A stretch of DNA of 11,269 nt from an uncultured Eggerthellaceae bacterium. Its GTDB lineage: Bacteria > Actinomycetota > Coriobacteriia > Coriobacteriales > Eggerthellaceae. Position 1 is the first letter of the stretch. The number at the start of each line of letters is the position of its first letter. The position numbers and the translations under genes were made by a program. The stretch is from assembly GCA_958452575.1 (NCBI GenBank), contig CAUDUM010000012.1, forward strand, positions 1 to 11,269, written 5' to 3'. Below are positions 1 to 7,071 of this stretch, in pieces. Below the pieces are notes generated by a model. It worked only from the letters and a program-made list of their open reading frames with translations, was not told the origin of the DNA and did not search any database.

Positions 1-41
1 CACCGGGGCCGTCCTCTGCCACCACCCTGTCAGTGCATCCC

Positions 42-2396
42 CTAACCCGAGATCTTGACGATCGGCGCGTAATCCTTGAGCAGCTTCTTGGTCTGGCCGG
101 TCTTGGCGAACTTGACGTAGAGCGTGTCGCCGTCGACCTTGGTCACCTTGCCGCGGCCGAACGTCTTGTGATCGACCATATCCCCTGCCGCGAACGTCAT
201 CTTGGCGGCCGCCTTCTTGCCCGCATCGCGCGACGCATGGCCGCGCACGTCGTCGCGTCCGCGCGATCCCGACGCGCTGGAGCGGCCGAACACGCGCCCG
301 CCGCCCGCCTCGGAGCCCGAGCCCGAGATACCGCGGCGGCTGCCGCGCTTCTCCCAGCCGGTGCCGCTGAAGCCCGCAGAGCCCAGCCCCGTGGTCTGGC
401 GCAGCTCGGAGGGGATCTCGTGGACGAAACGCGACACGGGATTGGCCGAGGTCTGGCCGAAGATCTGGCGCTGCGACGCGCAGGTCAGGTACAGCTTCTT
501 TCGTGCGCGGGTGATGGCGACGTAGGCCAGACGGCGCTCCTCCTCGATGCCGGCGGGGTCGTTCACGCTGTTCATATGGGGGAACAGGGTCTCCTCCATA
601 CCCGCCACGAACACGCAATCGAACTCCAGACCCTTGGAGGAGTGCACGGTCATCAGCGTGACGGCGCGCCCGTCCTCGGCCATCGTGTCCAAATCGGTGC
701 GCAGACGCACCCACTCGATGAAGTCCGCCAGCGAGTTCCCGCGCAGCACACGCACGGGAGGCTTCCCCTCCCCTTCGACCTGCCCGCCGTCCTCGGCTTC
801 AACCGTCGGCGCCTCATATTCGGCGTCGTCCTCGGTATGGGTCTCCGAGAACTCGTTGACGACCGACAGGAACTCCTGGATGTTCTCGATGCGACCACGC
901 GCCTCGTCGGTGTTCTCCGCCTCCAGCGCCGCGATCAGCCCGCTTTTGTCGATGATCGCCTGCACCACGTTGCGCAGTTCTCCCCCGTAGCTTTGCGCGT
1001 CCTTGAGCAGGCCGACGAATTCCGCGACCGCCTTGCGCGTGGATGCGCGCAGCTCGGGATCGACGATGGCGAGCTCAGCCGCCTCCAGAAACGGCATGTC
1101 CATCTCGATCGCGAACTGCTCGATGCGCTCGATGGTGGTCTTGCCGATGCCGCGGCGCGGCACGTTGATGATGCGCTTCGCCGCGATGTCGTCGGCGGGG
1201 TTGACCACCAGCGTGAGATAGGCCATCACGTCGCGGATCTCAGCGCGGTCGAAGAAGCGCGTGCCGCCGACGATGCGGTACGGAACGCCGGCGCGCAGCA
1301 GCATGTCTTCAAGCATGCGGCTTTGCGCGTTGGTGCGGTAGAAGACCGCGATCTGGTTGTAGGACATCCCCGCACCGTGGCGCTTCTCGATCTCGCCTGC
1401 GATCCAGCGGCCCTCGTCGCGCTCGTCGGAGGCCATGTAGACCTGGATCTTGTCGCCGTCCTCGGCGTCGGTGAACAGCTTTTTGGCCTTGCGATGCTGG
1501 TTGTTGGCGATGACGGCATTGGCGGCGGCCAGCACGTTGCCCACGCTGCGGTAGTTCTGCTCCAGCTTGACGGTGTTGGCGTCGGGGTAATCCTGCTCGA
1601 ACTCCAGGATGTTGCGGATGTCGGCGCCGCGCCAGCTGTAGATCGACTGGTCATCGTCGCCCACCACCATGATGTTGTGATGCTTGGCGGCCAAAAGCCC
1701 GCAGATCGCGTACTGAGCGTGGTTGGTGTCCTGGTACTCGTCGACCATGATGTAGCGGAATCGGTCCTGATAGGCGGCGAGCACGTCCTCGTGGTGCTTC
1801 AACAGCAGATAGGCGTAGAGCAGCAGGTCGTCGAAATCGAACGCGTTGGCGGCCTTCAGGCGCTGCTGCAGGCGCTCGTAGACGCGTGCGGCGACCTTGC
1901 CCACCGGATCGCTTGCCTGCTTGGCGAAGTCGCCGGGGACGATCAGCTCGTTTTTGGCCGTGGAGATGCGGTTCATGAGCGCATTGACCGGAAAGCGCTT
2001 GGGATCGATGTCCAGCTCGGACATGATCTCCTTGTACAGGCGCTTCTGGTCATCGGTGTCGTAGATCGTGAAGTTGCGTGTGAAGCCCATGCGCTCGGCA
2101 TCGGCGCGCAGGATGCGCACGCACATGCTGTGGAACGTCGACACCCACATGCCGCGCGAACGCGGACCCACCAGCCCGCCGAGGCGCTCGCGCATCTCGG
2201 CCGCCGCCTTGTTGGTGAACGTGATCGCCAGGATCTCCCACGGCGCCACGTGCAAGTCGTCGATGAGGTGCGCGATACGGTAGGTCAAAACGCGTGTCTT
2301 GCCCGATCCGGCGCCCGCCAGCACCAGCAAGGGGCCTTCGGTGCACTCGACCGCTTGGCGCTGAGGTCCGTTGAGGGTGTCCAGATCGATGGGCAT
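42..2396 (-). CDS. pcrA: ATP-dependent DNA helicase PcrA/UvrD (superfamily 1A)
   Basis: 784-residue 3'-to-5' DNA helicase of the PcrA/UvrD family, acting in nucleotide-excision and mismatch repair and in removing recombinases or stalled RNA polymerase from DNA. All SF1A motifs are visible: Walker A AGAGSGKT (27-34), motif Ia TFTNKAAAEM (59-68), Walker B VDEYQDTN (218-225), motif III GDDDQSIYSWRG (246-257), QNYRS (280-284), then VTLMTVHSSKGLEFD and RRLAYVAITRARKKLY towards the C-terminus. A Gly/Ser/Arg-rich linker leads to a C-terminal Tudor-like segment (GDMVDHKTFGRGKV), which in PcrA/UvrD binds RNA polymerase. The start is ATG with AAAGGA nine bases upstream on the minus strand; the frame stays open for 279 codons further upstream, but that stretch overlaps the DAHP synthase gene antisense in sense and is not family-like. 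Stop is TAG. It appears monocistronic, following the aromatic-pathway operon after 152 bases. UvrD and PcrA cannot be separated by motif alone; PcrA is the usual name in Gram-positives. Confidence 0.96.
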   Translation of the reverse strand: MPIDLDTLNGPQRQAVECTEGPLLVLAGAGSGKTRVLTYRIAHLIDDLHVAPWEILAITFTNKAAAEMRERLGGLVGPRSRGMWVSTFHSMCVRILRADAERMGFTRNFTIYDTDDQKRLYKEIMSELDIDPKRFPVNALMNRISTAKNELIVPGDFAKQASDPVGKVAARVYERLQQRLKAANAFDFDDLLLYAYLLLKHHEDVLAAYQDRFRYIMVDEYQDTNHAQYAICGLLAAKHHNIMVVGDDDQSIYSWRGADIRNILEFEQDYPDANTVKLEQNYRSVGNVLAAANAVIANNQHRKAKKLFTDAEDGDKIQVYMASDERDEGRWIAGEIEKRHGAGMSYNQIAVFYRTNAQSRMLEDMLLRAGVPYRIVGGTRFFDRAEIRDVMAYLTLVVNPADDIAAKRIINVPRRGIGKTTIERIEQFAIEMDMPFLEAAELAIVDPELRASTRKAVAEFVGLLKDAQSYGGELRNVVQAIIDKSGLIAALEAENTDEARGRIENIQEFLSVVNEFSETHTEDDAEYEAPTVEAEDGGQVEGEGKPPVRVLRGNSLADFIEWVRLRTDLDTMAEDGRAVTLMTVHSSKGLEFDCVFVAGMEETLFPHMNSVNDPAGIEEERRLAYVAITRARKKLYLTCASQRQIFGQTSANPVSRFVHEIPSELRQTTGLGSAGFSGTGWEKRGSRRGISGSGSEAGGGRVFGRSSASGSRGRDDVRGHASRDAGKKAAAKMTFAAGDMVDHKTFGRGKVTKVDGDTLYVKFAKTGQTKKLLKDYAPIVKISG

Positions 2397-2428
2397 GGGA
2401 ACGCATCCTTTCCGCATCAGGCGAACGA

Positions 2429-2460
2429 AAGGGGCCCGCCGGCATCGCGGCGCGCCCCTT
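2429..2460 (-). terminator. Hairpin between DAHP synthase and pcrA
   Basis: AAGGGGC (2429-2435) pairs with GCCCCTT (2454-2460); after one mismatch the stem continues for five more pairs (2437-2441 with 2448-2452). On the minus strand it is followed by TTTCGTT, a short U-tract. It is probably the terminator of the upstream operon, but it lies only 32 bases before the pcrA start and could instead be part of the pcrA leader. Confidence 0.5.
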
Positions 2461-2494
2461 GCGAAAACGCTCGAACTCAAAACTGCGAGCCTGT

Positions 2495-2500
2495 ATTGTA
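2495..2500 (-). promoter_or_regulatory. Possible -10 box (TACAAT) for pcrA
   Basis: TACAAT on the minus strand matches TATAAT at five of six positions and lies about 100 bases before the pcrA start. There is no convincing -35 box at the expected distance. If it is used, the 2429-2460 hairpin would fall in the pcrA 5' untranslated region rather than act only as a terminator. Confidence 0.3.
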
Positions 2501-2548
2501 GCGCTTGGACGGCACCCGAACAGCCCGTCTGACTTGACAGCGAAAACC

Positions 2549-3379
2549 TTACACGATTCGCTTGCCAAACACTGAAGCTATCTTGCGGAGCTCCGCTACC
2601 AGATCGGCGAACTGGGCGGGGGTGAGCTGCTGCGGGCCGTCGGAGAGCGCCTTGGGCGGGTTGGGATGCACCTCGATCATGATGGAGTCGCAACCCGCGG
2701 CAACGGCGGCGTAGGCCAGCGACGGCACGAGGTCGCGCTGCCCGGCGGGGTGCGACACGTCGATGCAGATGGGATAGAGGCTCTGCTTGTGCACCACCGG
2801 CACGGCGGAGATATCCAGCGTGAAGCGCGTGGCGGTCTCGAACGTGCGGATGCCGCGCTCGCACAGCACGACGTTGGGGTTGCCCTCGTCGGTGATGTAG
2901 TCGCAAGCGGCCAGCCACTCGGCGATCGTGCCCGCGAAGCCGCGCTTGTAGAGCACCATCTTGTGCGAATCGCGCGTCACGTGGCCGATGTTCTTGAGCA
3001 GGCTGAAGTTCTGGAAGTTGCGCGCGCCGACCTGCAGGCCGTCGACGTAGGAGTGGACCATCTCGCAATGCGCGGAGTCCATGACCTCGGTCAGGGTCTT
3101 CAGGCCGTACTTCTGCCCTGCCTCCGCCATGATCTTGAGGCCCTCTTCGCCCAGGCCCTGGAACGAATGCGGGTTGGTGCGCGGCTTGAACGCGCCGCCG
3201 CGGATCCAATGCAAGCCCAGCTCGGCCACGCAAGCGGCGACCTCGTCGAACTGCTCGACGGATTCGATGGAGCAGGGGCCGGCGTAGATGGTGATCTCGT
3301 CGGTGCGGGTGCCCAGGTTGGGGATGGGGGGAATGGCAGGCGCCTGGGTCGCCTGCGTGCGGTTCTCGGGCGTGCTCAT
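2549..3379 (-). CDS. aroF: 3-deoxy-7-phosphoheptulonate (DAHP) synthase, type I-beta
   Basis: 276-residue enzyme that condenses phosphoenolpyruvate and erythrose 4-phosphate to DAHP, the first step of the shikimate pathway to aromatic amino acids. Motifs: AGPCSIES (33-40) with metal-ligand Cys36, IRGGAFKPRT (59-68), the ARNFQNF block near 119-125, CERGIRTFETATR (173-185), DVSHPAG with His210, MIEVHPNP with Glu236, and SDGPQQL with Asp247. Cys, His, Glu and Asp are the four metal ligands known for this family. It lacks the N-terminal ferredoxin-like regulatory domain of the Thermotoga type and also the chorismate-mutase domain fused to the Bacillus enzyme; that domain is encoded separately just upstream. 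The ATG overlaps the stop of the chorismate mutase as ATGA, so translation is probably coupled. Several symbols are in use for this family (aroF, aroG, aroA); the enzyme class is certain, the symbol is not. Confidence 0.95.
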   Translation of the reverse strand: MSTPENRTQATQAPAIPPIPNLGTRTDEITIYAGPCSIESVEQFDEVAACVAELGLHWIRGGAFKPRTNPHSFQGLGEEGLKIMAEAGQKYGLKTLTEVMDSAHCEMVHSYVDGLQVGARNFQNFSLLKNIGHVTRDSHKMVLYKRGFAGTIAEWLAACDYITDEGNPNVVLCERGIRTFETATRFTLDISAVPVVHKQSLYPICIDVSHPAGQRDLVPSLAYAAVAAGCDSIMIEVHPNPPKALSDGPQQLTPAQFADLVAELRKIASVFGKRIV

Positions 3380-3657
3380 ACGGACGGGGTCTCCTTCATA
3401 ACCTTGAGAATGCTTGCATAGATCTCGCGCAGATTCTCGTTATACAGGGGTCCCTCGTTGTAGGAATCGACCTTTTCGAAGATCTCCTCTTCGCGCTTGG
3501 GATCGTACAGGCCCATGTTCGCGCCGGGCTTGAGCCCGCGGATGACCAGCGAATGGCCGGCCCGCTTGTTCAAAAGCGCGACGAGCTGCTTGTCGATCTC
3601 ATCGATTTTGGCGCGGTGCTCTTCGATCTTCTCGAGCACGGTGCTTGCTTCTGACAT
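3376..3657 (-). CDS. Chorismate mutase, AroQ type (free-standing)
   Basis: 93-residue all-helical protein that resembles the AroQ-class chorismate mutase domain, converting chorismate to prephenate on the branch to phenylalanine and tyrosine. Visible features are the first long helix (residues 8-31, with IDEIDKQLVALLNKRAGHS), a basic patch with Arg40 and Lys43, YDPKREEEIFEKV (51-63), and a final helix (74-88) around LREIYASILKVM. The YDPKREEEI and EIYASIL blocks resemble the mutase domain fused in front of DAHP synthase in Bacillus, so this looks like the split form of that fusion. The start is ATG with GAGAGG seven bases upstream; longer open-frame starts upstream lack family similarity. It is the first gene of an operon with DAHP synthase, ending in a 4-base ATGA overlap. 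The encoded protein could act as a feedback sensor in complex with the synthase; that is inference from the gene arrangement. Confidence 0.9.
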   Translation of the reverse strand: MSEASTVLEKIEEHRAKIDEIDKQLVALLNKRAGHSLVIRGLKPGANMGLYDPKREEEIFEKVDSYNEGPLYNENLREIYASILKVMKETPSV

Positions 3658-3784
3658 CGTCTTTCCTCTCTGTGCCGCAAGCGGTAACGAGCATGGCCTG
3701 ACCGCTCGGCCCGCCTGCCGCTCCAGCTTCGGAGCGGACGCGGCGGCGCGGCGCTGCCACTCGTGTGGTGCCATGATAGCAAAG

Positions 3785-3816
3785 CGGCCCGCAGCACCCT
3801 GAGGCGCTGCGGGCCG
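3785..3816 (-). terminator. Perfect 11-bp inverted repeat between uppP and chorismate mutase
   Basis: CGGCCCGCAGC (3785-3795) and GCTGCGGGCCG (3806-3816) are perfect complements around a 10-base loop. On the minus strand the stem is followed by CTTTGCTATC, a weak U-tract. It may be a second terminator for uppP, or a structure at the head of the aromatic operon, since a TATCAT box (3773-3778) follows directly. Confidence 0.45.
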
Positions 3817-3846
3817 TGGCAACCACAGTTAACAGACGCGAAACAA

Positions 3847-3878
3847 AGGGCGCACCGGCCGGATGGGAGACGCGCCCT
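3847..3878 (-). terminator. Rho-independent terminator of uppP
   Basis: AGGGCGC (3847-3853) pairs with GCGCCCT (3872-3878). On the minus strand the stem is followed by TTGTTTCG, a U-rich tail, and it begins 46 bases after the uppP stop codon. Position, stem and tail all fit an intrinsic terminator. Confidence 0.6.
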
Positions 3879-3923
3879 GCGCTGCGGATCGGAGGTCTCC
3901 GCCGTCCGGCGGACACCACGCTT

Positions 3924-4880
3924 CTACACGATGAACAGGAAGTACACCAGCACGACCGCGCCGATGATGATGCGGTAGACGCCGAACGCGGTGAAGTCGT
4001 GCTTCTTGACGAAGCCCACCAGGAACTTGATCGCGATGATCGAGACGACGAACGCGACGACCAGGCCGATCACGAACACCATCCACTCGGTGGCGGTGTA
4101 GGCGAAGCCGTGCTTGAAGAACTTCAGCAGGCTCCAGCCGAACATGATCGGGATGGCCAGGAAGAACGCGAACTCGGTGGCGACGGTGCGCGAGGTGCCC
4201 ACCAGCATCGATCCGATGATGATGGAGCCGGAGCGCGAGGTGCCGGGGATGACGGCAAGGCTCTGGAAGATGCCGATGATGAACGCCTTGGCGTAGGACA
4301 TCTGCTCGAACGTGTTGACCGAGGAGATGATGCTGGAGGCGTCGTATTCGGTGTCGGCGTCGGGATCGACCGACTCGTAAGTCTCGGCAAGCTGCCCGCT
4401 GCGCGCATGCTTGCCGTGCGGCGCGGCGCTTTGGGCCTCAGCGAGGCGGCGGCGGTTGCGGATCTCGATCAGGATGAAGATGACGCCGTAGACGACCAGC
4501 GCTGCGGCGACCACGATGGCGGAGACGTCCTCGTTGGTCATGATGTTGGTCTCGACCCACTCGTCGAGCAGCAAGCCCACGATGGCGGCAGGGATGGAGC
4601 CGACGACCACCTTGGCCCAGATTCCCCAGGTCACGCGCTTCTGCCTCTCGGTTTTGCGCGACGAGAACGGGTTGAGCTTGTGGAAGAACAGCACGAGCAC
4701 CGCCATGATGGCGCCCAGCTGGATGACCACGAGGAAGGTGCTGTAGAACTCGGGTGACACGTTCAGCGGGACGAACGCCTCGAGCAGCATCATGTGGCCC
4801 GTCGAAGAGATCGGCAGCCATTCGGTGATGCCCTCGACGATGCCGAAGAGCACCGCTTTGAGCGCTTCGATGATATCCAT
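3924..4880 (-). CDS. uppP: Undecaprenyl-diphosphatase UppP (BacA family)
   Basis: 318-residue integral membrane enzyme that dephosphorylates undecaprenyl diphosphate to recycle the lipid carrier for peptidoglycan and other wall polymers; extra activity gives bacitracin resistance. Signature one is EGITEWLPISSTGH (16-29), carrying Glu16, Glu20 and His29; signature two is PGTSRSG (212-218) with Arg216. Several hydrophobic helices are visible (roughly 5-15, 45-66, 88-106, 119-140, 197-210, 236-255, 265-290, 300-317). It is longer than the usual ~270 residues because of a charged loop of about 55 residues (141-195). The chosen ATG gives the canonical MDIIEAL start, but the nearest Shine-Dalgarno (GGAAAGGA) is 13 bases away; a TTG four codons upstream is only one base from that element, so neither spacing is ideal. 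Single-gene unit with a hairpin terminator downstream. Confidence 0.95.
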   Translation of the reverse strand: MDIIEALKAVLFGIVEGITEWLPISSTGHMMLLEAFVPLNVSPEFYSTFLVVIQLGAIMAVLVLFFHKLNPFSSRKTERQKRVTWGIWAKVVVGSIPAAIVGLLLDEWVETNIMTNEDVSAIVVAAALVVYGVIFILIEIRNRRRLAEAQSAAPHGKHARSGQLAETYESVDPDADTEYDASSIISSVNTFEQMSYAKAFIIGIFQSLAVIPGTSRSGSIIIGSMLVGTSRTVATEFAFFLAIPIMFGWSLLKFFKHGFAYTATEWMVFVIGLVVAFVVSIIAIKFLVGFVKKHDFTAFGVYRIIIGAVVLVYFLFIV

Positions 4881-4999
4881 AATAAAGAGCAAGTCCTTTC
4901 CGTCGATGGCGCCGGGCGCGAATGGCTCTGCAGGTCGCGATGTCTCGTGGAGACGTTAGCGCGGCTGGGTGGGTATCCGTACGGCGCTCAAACCTCTGC

Positions 5000-5008
5000 A
5001 TCGTAGCA
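5000..5008 (-). promoter_or_regulatory. Possible extended -10 promoter for uppP
   Basis: On the minus strand the sequence reads TGCTACGAT, a TGn motif joined to a TACGAT hexamer, about 120 bases before the uppP start. No -35 box stands out. Low confidence: the match is short. Confidence 0.3.
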
Positions 5009-5137
5009 TGGGAGTGCCGTCGGGCCCGATCTTCCCATGGGATCACCATAGGTAACCGGACGGTCGCGGCGTGGCGGAGCGGTGTGCGGGACGACGTGCG
5101 GACGGCTTGCGCCTATCCGCCCCACCCTGTTTTCGTG

Positions 5138-5143
5138 TAAGAT
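5138..5143 (+). promoter_or_regulatory. Possible -10 box (TAAGAT) for guaA
   Basis: TAAGAT, preceded by TG, lies 75 bases upstream of the guaA start in a locally A/T-richer patch. There is no recognisable -35 box at 16-18 bases. Offered only as the best candidate in the leader. Confidence 0.25.
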
Positions 5144-5217
5144 GGAAGGTGCTGGCGGTTTGCCGATCGGGGCAGGTCGTCGGCACCGTATCGAACACTA
5201 TGTGAAGGGGGATCCTC

Positions 5218-6861
5218 GTGGCCACCGCATCTTCCGAGCAAAAGGTCATCGTCGTCGATTTCGGCGCGCAATACGGGCAGCTCATCGCCCGCCGCGTGCG
5301 CGACCTGCATGTGTATTCCGAGATTGTTCCGTGCGATGTGACGGCTGACGAGGTGCGCGCGATCGCGCCGGCCGCCATCATCCTGTCGGGCGGCCCGGCC
5401 AGCGTGTACGCCGAGGACGCCCCCTCCATCGACCCCGAGATCCTGAAGCTGGGCATCCCGGTGCTGGGCTTCTGCTACGGTCAGCAGATCATGGCCGTGA
5501 CGCTGGGCGGCGAGGTCGGCCACACCGAGAAGGGCGAGTACGGACCCGCGCCGCTGACCCGCTGCGACGAGGGCAAAAGCGCGCTGTACGGCGACACGCC
5601 CGCCGAGCAGACCGTGTGGATGAGCCACCGCGACGCCGTGAGCCGCGTGCCCGAGGGCTTCGTCGTGACGGCGAAGACCGACGTGTGCCCCGTGGCGTCG
5701 ATGGAGTGTGCCGAGCGCAAGCTGTACGCGACGCAGTACCATCCCGAGGTACGCCACACCCCGCACGGCAACGAGCTTTTGAGCAACTTCCTGTTCGGAA
5801 TCTGCGGCCTTGAGGCCGACTGGACGATGGACTCGATCATCGAGGACTCGGTGGCGGCGATCCGCGCGCAGGTCGGCGAGGACCGCGTGATTTTGGGCCT
5901 GTCCGGCGGCGTCGACTCCTCCGTGGTGGCCGCGCTGTGCGCCAAGGCCATCGGCAAGCAGTTGACCTGCGTGTTCGTGAACCACGGCCTGCTGCGCAAG
6001 AACGAGCCCGAAGAGGTCGAGGAAGTGTTCACCAAGCAGTTCGACGTCGACTTCGTGCATGTGCACGCCGAGGAGCGCTACGCGAACCTGCTGGCGGGCG
6101 TGACCGACCCCGAGCAGAAGCGCAAGATCATCGGCACGCAGTTCTGGCAGGAGTTCTTCGCCGTGGCGCAGGACCTGGCCGAGGACGGCCGCCCGGTGAA
6201 GTACCTGGCGCAGGGCACGATCTACCCCGACATCATCGAAAGCGGCGCACGCAAGACCGGCGGCAAGGCCTCCACGATCAAGAGCCACCACAACCTGATC
6301 CCCTTCCCCGACGGCGTGCATTTCGACCTGATCGAGCCGCTCGACCACTTCTTCAAGGATGAGGTACGCGCGCTCGGCACCGCGCTTGGCCTGCCCGCGC
6401 ACATCGTGCATCGCCAGCCGTTCCCCGGCCCCGGCTTGGCCATCCGCATCATCGGCGACGTGACGCCTGAGAAGCTGGAGATCCTCAAGAACGCCGACGC
6501 GATCGTGCGCGAGGAGCTGGATGCGTACAACGAGCATATGTACGAGCTGACCGACAACCGCAACGGCGAGCACGAGCGCGAGACGGCAGGCGGCCCCGAG
6601 GTCGAGCGCGCGGTCTGGCAGTACTTCGCCGTGCTGCCCGACATCAAGAGCGTCGGCGTCATGGGCGACGAGCGCACTTACCAGCGCCCGATCATCCTGC
6701 GCGCCGTGGAGAGCTCGGACGCGATGACCGCCGACTGGGCGAAGCTGCCCTACGACGTGCTGGCCCGCGTGTCGAGCCGCATCGTCGCCGAGGTCCCCGG
6801 CGTCAACCGCGTGGTGTACGACATTACGAGCAAACCTCCGGCCACGATCGAGTGGGAGTAA
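5218..6861 (+). CDS. guaA: GMP synthase (glutamine-hydrolysing)
   Basis: 547-residue two-domain enzyme that aminates XMP to GMP using glutamine and ATP, the last step of guanine nucleotide synthesis. The N-terminal class I glutamine amidotransferase domain (about 8-197) has the nucleophile Cys86 in GFCYGQQ and His175/Glu177 in QYHPEV. The ATP-pyrophosphatase domain follows, with P-loop SGGVDSS (229-235). The C-terminal dimerisation domain carries the family blocks RQPFPGPGLAIR, GVMGDERTYQRPI and the terminal ITSKPPATIEWE. It is slightly longer than the common 510-525 residues. The start is GTG with AAGGGGG six bases upstream; no upstream ATG is competitive. It is the last host gene before the prophage-like region, and its 3' end is a documented target for site-specific integration of mobile elements in other bacteria. 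Confidence 0.97.
   Translation: MATASSEQKVIVVDFGAQYGQLIARRVRDLHVYSEIVPCDVTADEVRAIAPAAIILSGGPASVYAEDAPSIDPEILKLGIPVLGFCYGQQIMAVTLGGEVGHTEKGEYGPAPLTRCDEGKSALYGDTPAEQTVWMSHRDAVSRVPEGFVVTAKTDVCPVASMECAERKLYATQYHPEVRHTPHGNELLSNFLFGICGLEADWTMDSIIEDSVAAIRAQVGEDRVILGLSGGVDSSVVAALCAKAIGKQLTCVFVNHGLLRKNEPEEVEEVFTKQFDVDFVHVHAEERYANLLAGVTDPEQKRKIIGTQFWQEFFAVAQDLAEDGRPVKYLAQGTIYPDIIESGARKTGGKASTIKSHHNLIPFPDGVHFDLIEPLDHFFKDEVRALGTALGLPAHIVHRQPFPGPGLAIRIIGDVTPEKLEILKNADAIVREELDAYNEHMYELTDNRNGEHERETAGGPEVERAVWQYFAVLPDIKSVGVMGDERTYQRPIILRAVESSDAMTADWAKLPYDVLARVSSRIVAEVPGVNRVVYDITSKPPATIEWE
6842..6861. other. Candidate attachment-site region at the 3' end of guaA
   Basis: The last codons of guaA encode the conserved TIEWE tail and end in GAGTGGGAGTAA. 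Integrases of genomic islands and phages are known to use this conserved 3' end. Phage genes begin within about 600 bases on the other side, which fits. No duplicate of the motif and no integrase is visible in the window, so the placement is inference. Confidence 0.3.
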
Positions 6862-6921
6862 AATTCGGGACAAAACGGTATTTCACACTCCACCCCGAAA
6901 CACAACAAAACCGCAGGTCAG

Positions 6922-6958
6922 AAGTGGTGCGTTCGAGAAATCGGCGCACCACTTTTCT
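6922..6958 (+). terminator. Rho-independent terminator downstream of guaA
   Basis: AAGTGGTGCG (6922-6931) and CGCACCACTT (6945-6954) form a perfect 10-bp stem with a 13-base loop, followed by TTCT; the last part of the stem is itself U-rich on the 3' side. It lies 60 bases after the guaA stop. If the integration site is at the guaA end, this terminator was supplied by the element. Confidence 0.7.
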
Positions 6959-6985
6959 ACACTAGGAAACACTCCTTTCCGGATT

Positions 6986-7006
6986 ATTTGTAGCGGAATT
7001 TGTAGC
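6986..7006. repeat. Tandem direct repeat ATTTGTAGC x2
   Basis: ATTTGTAGC occurs at 6986-6994 and again at 6998-7006, a 12-base period, in the non-coding strip between guaA and the first phage-side gene. Short spaced direct repeats of this kind can be protein-binding sites, including recombinase arm sites near an att site. Function is unknown. Confidence 0.4.
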
Positions 7007-7043
7007 ACCCCAGGAGCACCCACAGCGGTCCTGGGAACATGAA

Positions 7044-7065
7044 AGGAGATAAAAAGATGAACTAA
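7044..7065 (+). promoter_or_regulatory. Strong Shine-Dalgarno followed by a two-codon frame (ATG AAC TAA)
   Basis: AGGAG at 7044-7048 is followed after eight bases by ATG (7057), then AAC and TAA (7063-7065). This is the best-spaced start in the area. It is in frame with the ATG at 7072, which is too far (23 bases) from the Shine-Dalgarno for efficient direct initiation. The 97-residue protein may therefore depend on re-initiation after the TAA, or its original start has been cut off by a nonsense mutation. Confidence 0.6.
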
Positions 7066-7071
7066 ACCAAG

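Larger units (their letters stand above)
4893..5217. other. Divergent intergenic region between uppP and guaA
   Basis: This 325-base stretch separates two genes read outward and must hold both promoters. Candidate -10 boxes are TGCTACGAT (5000-5008, minus) and TAAGAT (5138-5143, plus). A 10-base palindrome TCCCATGGGA lies at 5033-5042. No convincing coding frame, tRNA or riboswitch fold was seen by eye; frames open through it are shadows of neighbouring genes or have no plausible start. Confidence 0.6.

Noticed and set aside
1..41. Gene at the extreme left edge
   Set aside because: Only 41 bases remain beyond the pcrA stop; nothing can be supported.
33..2501. Very long open frame on the plus strand opposite pcrA
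   Set aside because: Its translation is low-complexity Arg/Ala/Val/His-rich sequence typical of the antisense of a high-G+C gene, and the opposite strand carries all helicase motifs.
2534..2539. Perfect TTGACA on the plus strand
   Set aside because: No -10 box at 16-18 bases and no plus-strand gene downstream.
3763..3978. Small open frames in the uppP-chorismate mutase gap
   Set aside because: They overlap two hairpins and lack ribosome-binding sites or conserved character.
5144..5217. Purine or other riboswitch in the guaA leader
   Set aside because: The leader after the candidate promoter is only about 70 bases and shows only small scattered stems, without a recognisable conserved core.
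5113..6873. Long open frame on the minus strand opposite guaA
   Set aside because: Antisense shadow; composition is repetitive Leu/Ala/Arg/His/Val and guaA motifs are complete on the plus strand.
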